From assembly GCA_002314055.1 (NCBI GenBank), contig DCBP01000118.1, forward strand, positions 1,094-37,779: DNA of 36,686 bases. Direction: 5' to 3'. Both the position numbers and the translations under genes were made by a program. Positions 14,971 through 24,200 of the stretch are shown in pieces. Each line of letters begins with the position of its first letter. Positions within the stretch are counted from its first letter, which is position 1. The DNA comes from Prevotella sp. UBA1104 (GTDB taxonomy: Bacteria; Bacteroidota; Bacteroidia; Bacteroidales; Bacteroidaceae). The notes beneath the pieces were generated by a model. The model was not told the DNA's origin, did no database searches, and was given only the letters and a program-made list of their open reading frames with translations.

Positions 14971-17331
14971 ATGGAAATCAACACTAAGTTTAAGACGTTC
15001 GCCTTCTCATGCGCATTATTTACTGCGCTACAGGCTAACGCAAAGGAGTTCTCGTATACGGAGAACTTTGATGAACCGGCTATAACAGAAAAGGCTGACC
15101 TGCCGGAGGGATGGGCTGCCGTGGCTTCGGACTACGCCCCTATTATGAGATACGCTGGCACATACGTTGGTACAGGTGCTCACTCAAACAATGCCGTGCT
15201 CGGAACACTGGAGTCAATGAGCGCACGTAATGATTGGGCTTTTTCAAAAGCTATATCGCTGAAGAAAGGAACGGAATACACCGTAAGCTACTGGTTGAAG
15301 GCTCCAGGAGGTAATACTCCTGTAGATGCTTTTATGACTACCGTAGAACTCAAAGTTGGAACGGCACAGAGTGCCGACGCAATGACAACATCGCTCGGTA
15401 AGACGACAAAGAGATATGCTGATTGGGAGCAGGTAACATACACCTTCACTCCAACTGAAGATAGCGACTATTATTTTGGCTTCAACATCGTGACACAGAT
15501 GCACAGAGGCGGTGCTCTTGGCATCGACGATTTCCAGATTACCGGCGACGAAGCTGAAGGCGGAGAAACTGGCGGTGGTACTGTAGATCCGGGCGATGAC
15601 GACGACAAGGAGACTGTTGAACTGCCTTACTCACAGTCGTTTGACAATGAGAACAAGGACTACGACGGAACGTCGTTCTTGCCTAAGGGATGGCTCGCTA
15701 CTGGTTCGTCATCATTCGTTACAGCAAACATAGGATCTATGCCGGCACGCGACGGTGTTTACTACCTCGTTGCTCCTGAAAGTAGCGTAGCTCGCGACGA
15801 CCGTGCCTACACTCCGTTCTTCCATCTCGAAAAGGATGTTACGTACAATGCGGAGTTCTATCTCTACATGCCGGGCGACGCTGATAACGAGGAGGCACAC
15901 AGCGACTTCTCGTTCACTGTTGGAACAGAACAGGACTCTGAGTTCCACACCAATACTCTGCTCAACTTGCCAGAATACCAGAACAGCAAATGGCAGAAGT
16001 TCACTGTGCCATTCGTACCAGAGAAGACTGGCAACTACTGCTTCTCATTTGCCCTCGGAGGAGAGGCAGCTAACGCTGGAGAGGTTTGCATCGACCTATT
16101 TACACTCAAGGCTCCTGGACAGATAGCAAAACCTGTTGCTAACTTCGTACCTGATGCTGCCTACTCTACTATGGAGTCTGGAAAGATTGTTACAACAAAG
16201 GATGCTCCTGTGAGAATGATTAACTACTCTACCGACGGCGAGACTTTCGAATGGACTGCCACTGGCGCAACTCCTGCCACATCTACAGAACAGGAGCCTT
16301 CGTTCTCGTTCCCTGCCGACGGAAAGTATGACATTACACTCAAGGTAACAAATGCTAAGGGTGAGAGCACTACAAGCAAAACTCTTGATGTGAAGACTGT
16401 TGGCTCAGAACCAAACAGCCAGTTCGCCATCCAGGAATTCTCGGCAAACGACTCTCAGGTGTCAAGAGACTACATCATGTCGTATGACACTGACGCTAAC
16501 GGATACGACTATGTAACGGGCTTCAACCACTATTATCACAAGCTAGCACAGCGCTTCTCTATGCCTGCCGGCGATAACCTGGAATATACTGTGTCGAAGT
16601 TTACCTTCGGATGTAACTTCTGGCAGATGAGCAACGACCCTGCTGCCAACGACAAGCAGAAACCGTTTAGCGTTGTGTTCTATGGCGAGAAAGACGGACG
16701 CCCTGACGTTGACAACGTTCTCGCACGCCAAGACATGACTATAGAGGAGGCTTTCCCGAGAACTATCGGAAACTCAAGCTTCGAGATGAGAGACATCAAC
16801 TTGAAGAAGCCTGTTACATTCAAAGCTACTGGCAACTTCTATGTTTCGCTTGAATTCTCACCGGAGATGACCATAGACGTCACGGGGTACGGACTTTACC
16901 GTTCGTTCTGTGCCTTCGGAACTTACCGCGCACAGTCGAAGGAGACTACATTCTTCGTGCTGCCGGAGGCTGTACCAGAAGGTTCACTGACTAAACCTGA
17001 CGGCAAGTTCTATCCTGTTGACGTTTACGACTCTGACTTCAAAGGTCTCGGTCTGCAACTCATGGCTTGGATGACTGCCGACGACAAGACAACAACACAT
17101 ATTGCCGTTACACCTGACGGACAGACTGCTTTTGCAGCACGTCTCGACGGAAACCAGCTCACCGTGAGCGGAACGAAAGACGGCGACATGGTTACTGTTT
17201 ATGATGCTACAGGAAAAATCATTGCAAAGAAGACTGCAAATGCATCTTCTACAACGCTGAACGTGAACGCTCCTGCCGGTCTCTACATCGTGGCAACACC
17301 TGCCGGAACACAGAAATTCGTGAAGAAATAA
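14971..17331 (+). CDS. Secreted multidomain protein with PKD domain and T9SS-type tail
   Basis: 786 residues. The signal peptide covers about 1-24 (ends LQANA, followed by KEFSYTENFDE). Two similar jelly-roll modules of the cleaved-adhesin/MAM-like kind lie at about 26-190 and 216-385, each opening with (Y)S(Y/Q)xFD and closing near GIDDFQI / CIDLFTL. They are joined by a Gly/Asp linker. A PKD-like domain follows (about 390-475, YDITLKVTNAKGES), then a ~220-residue domain of unknown type. The final ~75 residues (TVYDATGKIIAKK ... NVNAPAGLYIVATPAGTQKF) match a T9SS type A sorting domain. It is likely exported and then secreted or surface-attached, and could bind proteins or glycans. No catalytic motif was seen. 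It is followed by a strong terminator and an M6 protease gene. Confidence 0.85.
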   Translation: MEINTKFKTFAFSCALFTALQANAKEFSYTENFDEPAITEKADLPEGWAAVASDYAPIMRYAGTYVGTGAHSNNAVLGTLESMSARNDWAFSKAISLKKGTEYTVSYWLKAPGGNTPVDAFMTTVELKVGTAQSADAMTTSLGKTTKRYADWEQVTYTFTPTEDSDYYFGFNIVTQMHRGGALGIDDFQITGDEAEGGETGGGTVDPGDDDDKETVELPYSQSFDNENKDYDGTSFLPKGWLATGSSSFVTANIGSMPARDGVYYLVAPESSVARDDRAYTPFFHLEKDVTYNAEFYLYMPGDADNEEAHSDFSFTVGTEQDSEFHTNTLLNLPEYQNSKWQKFTVPFVPEKTGNYCFSFALGGEAANAGEVCIDLFTLKAPGQIAKPVANFVPDAAYSTMESGKIVTTKDAPVRMINYSTDGETFEWTATGATPATSTEQEPSFSFPADGKYDITLKVTNAKGESTTSKTLDVKTVGSEPNSQFAIQEFSANDSQVSRDYIMSYDTDANGYDYVTGFNHYYHKLAQRFSMPAGDNLEYTVSKFTFGCNFWQMSNDPAANDKQKPFSVVFYGEKDGRPDVDNVLARQDMTIEEAFPRTIGNSSFEMRDINLKKPVTFKATGNFYVSLEFSPEMTIDVTGYGLYRSFCAFGTYRAQSKETTFFVLPEAVPEGSLTKPDGKFYPVDVYDSDFKGLGLQLMAWMTADDKTTTHIAVTPDGQTAFAARLDGNQLTVSGTKDGDMVTVYDATGKIIAKKTANASSTTLNVNAPAGLYIVATPAGTQKFVKK

Positions 17332-17357
17332 TATTTCTACAATATTTATAATAATGT

Positions 17358-17395
17358 AAAGCCCTTCCCCGAGCAAGGGAGGGGCTTTTCTTTTT
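17358..17395 (+). terminator. Rho-independent terminator
   Basis: AAAGCCCTTCCC (17358-17369) pairs with GGGAGGGGCTTT (through one G-T pair), followed by a T-rich run to 17395. It lies 26 bp after the stop of the 786-residue protein and separates it from the M6 protease gene. Confidence 0.88.
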
Positions 17396-17428
17396 CAAGT
17401 TAGTAATTATATTTAGCACATTAAGCAA

Positions 17429-20293
17429 ATGAAAAGAGTTTACATCAACGCCATATGCGCTGCCATGCTGGCATACTCGGCTCCGGCTCTCGCCGTGCCT
17501 GCCCTACCAGTGCCTATTACCGTAACACAGCCCGACGGCACAAAGATTACTATACAGCTACGGGGCGACGAGCGCCTGAACTGGGCTGAGACTACCGATG
17601 GCTTCACTCTGCTTCGCGACGCAAAGGGGTTCTGGACCTTTGCCGAAAAGAACGCCCAAGGACAGCTCGTGGCATCGGATATAAGATACTGCGGTTCTTC
17701 TGCTGATGCTATTGCCAAAGGACTGACTCCTCGTCTGAGATTCAGCACGGAACAGGTGAAGGAGGCTATGCAAAAACCATTAAGCAACGCTTTCAACAAA
17801 AATACAACTGCCACAAAACTGACGAAGTCTGTTGACAAAAACCAGTTCATGGTTGATGGAACTTTCCCTTCTACAGGAAAGCGAAAACTCCTCGTTCTAC
17901 TTGTGAACTATAGCGACACTAAAAATACGTATCCGCAGAAAGAGTTCCAAAACATGATGACGCAGGAGAACTATGGAGGCATAGGATCGCTACGCGACTA
18001 TTATCTGGAGCAGTCGTACGGCAAGCTCGATCTCGACATTACGGTGACCGACTGGATTACACTGCCTAAAACGAAAGCAACATACGGAGCCGACGGCGCG
18101 GCTTACATGATTTACGATGCTCTTAGTCTGCTTACACAGGATAAGACTATAGACCTCTCACAGTTTGACAACGATGGTGACGGTATTCTCGACGGACTTG
18201 CTGTTATCCATCAAGGCTACGGACAGGAGGCTTCAAGCAATACATCCGATATTTGGTCGCACAGTAGCATCATCTACGGACAATACTTCAACGGAATTGC
18301 CGTTCGCCGCTACACCATAGAGCCGGAGATTAACGCTCAAAACAACAAAATTCAACAAATCGGAGTCATCGCCCACGAGTTCGGACACGCTCTCGGAGCA
18401 CCTGACTTCTATGACACAGACTACACCACCAACGGAGAATTCAACGGAACAGGTATCTGGGATTTGCTCGCCAACGGAGCTTGGAGCGGCGACTATGGCT
18501 CTCGACCTACCGGAATTAACGGATGGCAGAAATGGGTGTGGGGATGGACTGAACCAACCTTGCTCGACGAAAGTACGACGGTGAGCGACATGCCGTCGGC
18601 AACCGACGAGGCTGTTGCCTATAAAATGGAAACCGGTACTCCGGGAGAATATTTCTTCATGGAGAACCGACAGAACACGAAAGGTTTCGACAAGAGTCTG
18701 CCGGGACATGGCCTCATTATCTATCACGTTGACGAAAATCTCATAAAAAATAAGGTCTACACTAATGATATAAATGCAGCCTACCCGCAGGGAATATATA
18801 CAGTATGCTCTGATGCCAACGCTGAACCAAGCAATGAACCTGGTTCATACGGATGGGTAAACTCTGAGTATGCCCCTTTCCCTGGCGAAAAGAACCATAC
18901 GGAATTTTCAGACAACACTACCCCATCGGCAAAGGCACGCAACGGCAGATTCTCTTATCGTTCACTAAGCAACATAACTGATACTGACGGTAAGGTGGGC
19001 TTCACGTTTACTCATCTCGCTGAACCGACAAAGCCTACCGACCTAACAGCTACCACAAGCGAAGGTATGGTGAAGTTGGCATGGGCTATTGATGGAGCGC
19101 AGGATGTGGACCACTTTAATATCTACCGAGACAACGTGAAAGTGGGAACTGCAACAGACTGCACTTATACTGACAACGAACCTGTTGACGGAAAGACCAT
19201 TTCATATCAGGTTGATGCTGCTTACAAGGACGGACGACTCTCCCACCCGGTGGAAACTTCTATCCTCGTACCTGGCAACAAGGCTACTGACTTTACTGCC
19301 GAGAACACAGCTGATAACACCGTGAAACTGGCATGGAATACAGGAAACTCTCTATCGAGAGCAAACATTTTCAGCGGTAACACCACATCTGTTGATATTT
19401 ATGGCGACACCGTGGAATACGCAAACTGTTATACTCCGGCTGATCTGAAAAACTACGTTGGAGGAAAAATCACCAAGATGGCATTCTTCCCTACACAAGG
19501 ACCATCGGAACTGACCGTAAGATTCCGTATCTGGGAGGGCGATGCTAACGGGGAAAATATGACTGTCGTATCTGAAAGGAGCGTGAAAGAGTTTGCCACA
19601 GGTCAACGACGCGAACTTAAACTCACCACTCCTGTTACCATAAAGGCTGACAAGACTTACTGGATTTCTGTATACAACGAAGGAAGTAAAGGAGTAGTGT
19701 CACCTGTAACCGACCTTAATGCCATTCTCGTAAACGGAAGGGGCAACTGCGTGATGAATAATAGCGGAACGAAGTTCGAGCCTTATGCTGACGCACAGGG
19801 CAACTTCTATGTTGAGGCTATTATGACATTGCCGGATGCTTCTGAGGGCACCGACCTCAACGAAGCTCCAAGCATGGACTTCAACATGGCTACCGACCTG
19901 TTCTACCCTCTATGCTATGTGGTTCACCGCGATGGAGAGACTATCAGCTACACCACAAAAAGGAATAAAACATTTACGAACGAGCCTGTTGGAACCCATA
20001 CCTATGCTGTATCAAGCTATTACAACGGAGGCAATGAGTCTACAAGATTGTCAAAGACTATTGAGGTAAAGGGGAACGCAACTTCTATAAGTGATGTTTC
20101 GAAAAATGACGTCAAAGTTTATCGAAATGGCAACTTCGTTGTTGTTAACGGTTTCAATGGAATGGTTACTATTTGTGATGCTGCCGGAACATACAATTCT
20201 TTCATGATTGATGAAGGTAGCAATGCTATCCGACTGAACAAAGGACTGAACATCATAAAGATTGGTGCTGAAGTGTTTAAGATTGTAAGATAA
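17429..20293 (+). CDS. Secreted M6 family metalloprotease
   Basis: 954 residues. A signal peptide (about 1-22, AYSAPALA) is followed by a prosegment with DERLNWAETTDGFTLL and a catalytic M6 domain with the zinc motif HEFGH (316-320) in GVIAHEFGHALGAPDFYD. Upstream are DNDGDGILDGLAVIHQGYG, a calcium-type loop, and a glycine-rich LRDYYLEQSYGKL typical of immune-inhibitor-A-like enzymes. A fibronectin type III-like domain (about 530-615) and a jelly-roll-like region follow. The C-terminus (VYRNGNFVVVNGFNGMVTIC ... LNKGLNIIKIGAEVFKI) resembles a T9SS sorting domain, though diverged. Expected role: extracellular protein degradation, with possible action on host or dietary protein. Its start lies 33 bp after a strong terminator; no clear TAnnTTTG box was seen in that gap. 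Confidence 0.88.
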   Translation: MKRVYINAICAAMLAYSAPALAVPALPVPITVTQPDGTKITIQLRGDERLNWAETTDGFTLLRDAKGFWTFAEKNAQGQLVASDIRYCGSSADAIAKGLTPRLRFSTEQVKEAMQKPLSNAFNKNTTATKLTKSVDKNQFMVDGTFPSTGKRKLLVLLVNYSDTKNTYPQKEFQNMMTQENYGGIGSLRDYYLEQSYGKLDLDITVTDWITLPKTKATYGADGAAYMIYDALSLLTQDKTIDLSQFDNDGDGILDGLAVIHQGYGQEASSNTSDIWSHSSIIYGQYFNGIAVRRYTIEPEINAQNNKIQQIGVIAHEFGHALGAPDFYDTDYTTNGEFNGTGIWDLLANGAWSGDYGSRPTGINGWQKWVWGWTEPTLLDESTTVSDMPSATDEAVAYKMETGTPGEYFFMENRQNTKGFDKSLPGHGLIIYHVDENLIKNKVYTNDINAAYPQGIYTVCSDANAEPSNEPGSYGWVNSEYAPFPGEKNHTEFSDNTTPSAKARNGRFSYRSLSNITDTDGKVGFTFTHLAEPTKPTDLTATTSEGMVKLAWAIDGAQDVDHFNIYRDNVKVGTATDCTYTDNEPVDGKTISYQVDAAYKDGRLSHPVETSILVPGNKATDFTAENTADNTVKLAWNTGNSLSRANIFSGNTTSVDIYGDTVEYANCYTPADLKNYVGGKITKMAFFPTQGPSELTVRFRIWEGDANGENMTVVSERSVKEFATGQRRELKLTTPVTIKADKTYWISVYNEGSKGVVSPVTDLNAILVNGRGNCVMNNSGTKFEPYADAQGNFYVEAIMTLPDASEGTDLNEAPSMDFNMATDLFYPLCYVVHRDGETISYTTKRNKTFTNEPVGTHTYAVSSYYNGGNESTRLSKTIEVKGNATSISDVSKNDVKVYRNGNFVVVNGFNGMVTICDAAGTYNSFMIDEGSNAIRLNKGLNIIKIGAEVFKIVR

Positions 20294-20312
20294 AAAAACT
20301 TTTATACTTATC

Positions 20313-20374
20313 GTCCGATGCCGATTTCAAGAATAATGCATAAATTACTTGAGAACAGCATCGGACTTTTATTT
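20313..20374. terminator. Hairpin between convergent M6 protease and trmO genes
   Basis: GTCCGATGC (20313-20321) and GCATCGGAC (20358-20366) are exact inverted copies followed by TTTTATTTT on the plus strand. The 36-nt interior can partly pair again (TTCAAG/CTTGAG). It lies 19 bp after the protease stop and 26 bp past the trmO stop on the other strand, and probably serves both. Confidence 0.75.
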
Positions 20375-20391
20375 TCAATAAGTGTACTTGG

Positions 20392-21090
20392 CTATTTTAA
20401 ATAAAATGAAGAAATTCCTACAACTTTAAGGTTTTCACCATATACTACAAATTTCACATCCATTCCCATATATGACATTCCGTATATTTTCTCATTATCA
20501 TTGTGGTAATGAGGACGAGGGTCAAGCTCAAGAACTTTACGTAAAGCCTCGAACTGTTCTGAAGTAAACATTTCTTTTATTCTTTCCGGAATCTCCACCT
20601 TTAAACGCCTTATACCATTTCTGTCGACAAAGCCACAACGAGCATCAGAATGACAATCGGCAATGGTAACATACGGCTTTATGTCGAATATCGGTGTACC
20701 GTCCATAAGGTCGGCACCACGCACAAAGACCAAAGGACCGTTTGCTGCATCATAATCTACTCTTTCGAGTTTTACAGAAGACAGACCTAATCTATTTGGC
20801 CGGAACGGCGAGCGACTGGCAAATACTCCTACCTTCTCATTGCCACCAAGCAATGGGGGACGCACCAACGGACTTGTCGCCCCGTGAGGATTTGCCGAAA
20901 ACTGCCATACGAGCCACAAATAGTCGAACCCATCAATACCACGAAGAAAATCACGATTGCGAAACTCTGGAACAAACTCTATATAGCCTTCAAGTTCCTC
21001 AACAAGTCCACTCTGTTTCGGCACGCCGAACTTTGAAGAGAATGGCGAGTGGAAAAATGCCACAGGAGAGATTGTAATATTATTATTCAT
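20392..21090 (-). CDS. trmO: tRNA m6t6A37 methyltransferase TrmO (TsaA/YaeB)
   Basis: 232 residues. TrmO signatures are FHSPFSSKFGVPKQSGLVEE at the N-terminus, RGIDGFDYLWLVWQF, RPPLLGGNEKVGVFASRSPF, RPNRLGLSSVKL and GADLMDGTPIFDIKPYV. The family uses S-adenosylmethionine to methylate N6-threonylcarbamoyladenosine at position 37 of tRNA reading ACY codons. Length is full. It is divergent from the RecQ-fusion gene across ~134 bp. No clear TAnnTTTG box was seen upstream on the minus strand. Confidence 0.93.
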   Translation of the reverse strand: MNNNITISPVAFFHSPFSSKFGVPKQSGLVEELEGYIEFVPEFRNRDFLRGIDGFDYLWLVWQFSANPHGATSPLVRPPLLGGNEKVGVFASRSPFRPNRLGLSSVKLERVDYDAANGPLVFVRGADLMDGTPIFDIKPYVTIADCHSDARCGFVDRNGIRRLKVEIPERIKEMFTSEQFEALRKVLELDPRPHYHNDNEKIYGMSYMGMDVKFVVYGENLKVVGISSFYLK

Positions 21091-21198
21091 AATAGCTAAC
21101 CTTGCCTAAATAAAAGCATCATCATCGACTATTCGATAATTATAAGCTTTCAATCATAAAATCCAAATTCATTTTATGCAAATGTAATATAATATTTG

Positions 21199-21206
21199 TA
21201 CATTTG
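21199..21206 (+). promoter_or_regulatory. -7 box for the RecQ-UvrD fusion gene
   Basis: TACATTTG at 21199-21206 matches TAnnTTTG and ends 18 bp before ATG 21225 and 24 bp before ATG 21231. The longest frame begins at a TTG (21204) inside this box and is therefore rejected as the start. Confidence 0.6.
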
Positions 21207-21224
21207 CAAAAGATAGCAACATTA

Positions 21225-24200
21225 ATGCCTATGTCGATATTCAATTTTATATTCGGTAACAAGGAGTCTTCCGACAATGCAAACAGCAATGTTGGAAAAG
21301 AAGAAACTACAATAAAGGAAAGGAACTCATCAAAATATGTATTCATAGATACTGAAATTACAGTAAAGAGCCACAAGATTAACGACATCGGCGCAATTCG
21401 ACATGACGGAACGACTTTTCATAAGACATCAAAATCAGAACTCATAAATTTCATCAAAGATAGTGATGCTGATTTCGTATGCGGACACAATATCGTGCAT
21501 CATGATGCAAAATATCTGTTTGGCAGCGAGCCACAGCCTTGGCTCCTCGTAGACACTCTATATATTTCACCTTTGCTCTTTCCTGAACGTCCTTACCACA
21601 AACTTCTGAAGGACGACAAACTCATTGCAGAACAGATGAATAACCCTGTGAACGACTGCGAAAAGGCAAAGGAACTATTTATGAGCGAAATTGCCAAATG
21701 GAATGAGCTTTCAAAAAAACGCAAATCTATTTATGCTTCTTTGCTTCACGACAAGAAAGAATTCGAAGGATTTATCTGCATTGTTGGCGCTGATAAATTT
21801 ATAGTGGGAAGAGATGTGCTAATAACTCTGATAAACGAGGACTTTAGAGGACTTATCTGCGAAAATGTTGATATTGCAGAATTAGTCTCTTCTAAACCTG
21901 TAGCCCTGGCATATGCCCTCGCCCTCATCGACACCGCTGATTACCATTCTGTAACTCCAGGGTGGGTGCTATACAATTATCCTGAAACGGAATTTGTTAT
22001 CAGAAAGCTTCGCAACACCCGATGTAAAAAGGGATGCGAATATTGCAACAAAGCCCTCGATGTCTACCGAAACCTCAATATATTTTATGGTTACGATAAA
22101 TTCCGCACCTATAACGGCGAACCACTGCAGGAAGATGCGGTAAAAGCCGCTGTAGACGGAAAATCACTTCTCGCAATTTTCCCAACCGGCGGTGGAAAAT
22201 CGCTTACATTCCAGTTGCCCGCTCTAATGAGTGGAAGAAGCGTTCACGGCCTGACGGTTGTTGTCTCACCCCTACAGTCACTTATGAAAGACCAAGTAGA
22301 CAATCTTGCCGACCGTGGAATTACTGATGCTGTTACTATCAATGGTCTGCTCGACCCTATATCTCGTTCGCTTGCCATAGAAAGAGTTATGAACGGAGAT
22401 GCCTCTCTCTTATACATAGCTCCAGAGATGCTACGCTCAAAAACGATAGAGAGAATTTTGATGAAACGCCACATCGTTAGATTTGTAATTGATGAAGCAC
22501 ACTGCTTCTCTGCATGGGGACAGGACTTCCGTGTTGACTACCTTTACATCGGGAAGTTCATAAAAGAATACCAAAACCAAAAAGGCGGAAGCACAAAAAT
22601 TCCAATATCGTGCTTTACGGCAACGGCAAAGCAAAAGGTTGTACAAGACATTTGCGACTATTTCAAAAAATGGCTCGATGCCGATCTTGAACTTTTCGCC
22701 TCATCTGCTTCAAGGACAAATCTTCACTATTCCGTCATACATGTTGAGACGGAAAACGAGAAGTACGCCAGACTAAGAAGTCTGGTCATACAAGAAAATT
22801 GCCCTACAATAATATATGTATCGAGAACAAAACGAACTCGTGAACTTGCCCAGAAACTGAGTCGCGACGGAATGAAAGCCCTGCCTTATAACGGCAAGAT
22901 GGATGCAGACGAAAAAATTCAAAATCAAGATGCCTTTATGAGCGATAAGGTGAGGATTATCGTTGCAACCTCGGCATTCGGTATGGGAGTGGACAAAAGC
23001 GATGTCGGACTGGTGGTTCACTACGACATCTCTGATTCGCTTGAGAATTATGTGCAAGAAGCTGGACGCGCTGGACGTAATCCAAGTCTTTCTGCCAAAT
23101 GCTTCGTACTATATAGCGACAACGACCTTGACAAACATTTCATACTCCTTAATCAAACAAAATTGAGCATCAGCGAGATTCAGCAGGTATGGAGAGCCGT
23201 GAAGAGTTTTACTAAGGAACGCCAATATATTAACTGCTCTGCTCTCGAAATAGCGCGCCAGGCTGGATGGGACGATTCCGTATCCGACATCGAGACACGA
23301 GTGCGCACAGCCTTGTCGGCTCTCGAACAAAGTGGATATATCGAAAGGGGAAACAATGTTCCACATGTTTTCGCAACAGGAATTACGGTAAAGAATATGG
23401 ACGAGGCAAGACAGCGCATCGTAGAATCAAAACTTTTCACAGATAACGAAACAGATAATGCAATAAGGATAATAAAATCGCTTATCTCACAGAAGAATAT
23501 CGCAAAAGCACAAGACTCTGAGGCAGAATCGAGAATTGACTATCTTGCCGACATTCTCGGACTTACAAAAAAGGAGATTATCTCTGCCGTGGAACGAATG
23601 CGTCAAGACGGGATTCTTGCCGATACGCTCGACATCTCGGCATATCTGCAAGATAACGGAGGAACTGAACGAAAAGCATTGACAAAGTTGGAAAGTTTTT
23701 CCAAATTGGAACGTTTCATTCTGGAACAGATTCCAGACAAGGCACTACATATTTCATATAAGCAACTTAACGAAAATGCCGTCTGCAACGGCATTGAAAA
23801 TTCAACGGAAAAGAATATAAGAACGCTGTTGTATTTTCTTGTAGTGAAAGGCTATACAAGGAAAAAGACCGATGAACAGCGATGTCTTATCCTTTCAAAA
23901 CAAGGCGACATTGAAGTTATAATAAATCGCTTTGAAAAGAGAATCGAAATATGCCGTTTCATAATTGAATGGCTATATAATTTGGCAGAGAAAACAGAAA
24001 AGAACCAGAATAAAGAAGAAAGCGACGAGAATAAGACTGTCGAAATAAAAAATGGAGCCGTACAGTTCTCTGTTGTAGAATTGCTTAACGAAATAAAATC
24101 AAACAATATTTCCATGTTCATCGACTTCAACAACCTACAACTTGAAGACGTTGAAGAAGCACTTCTTTATCTTTCAAGAATCGGAGCGTTAAAGCTCGAC

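Noticed and set aside
21204..21224. TTG start for the RecQ fusion
   Set aside because: The codon lies inside the TACATTTG -7 box, so it would precede the transcript start. ATG 21225 or 21231 is preferred.
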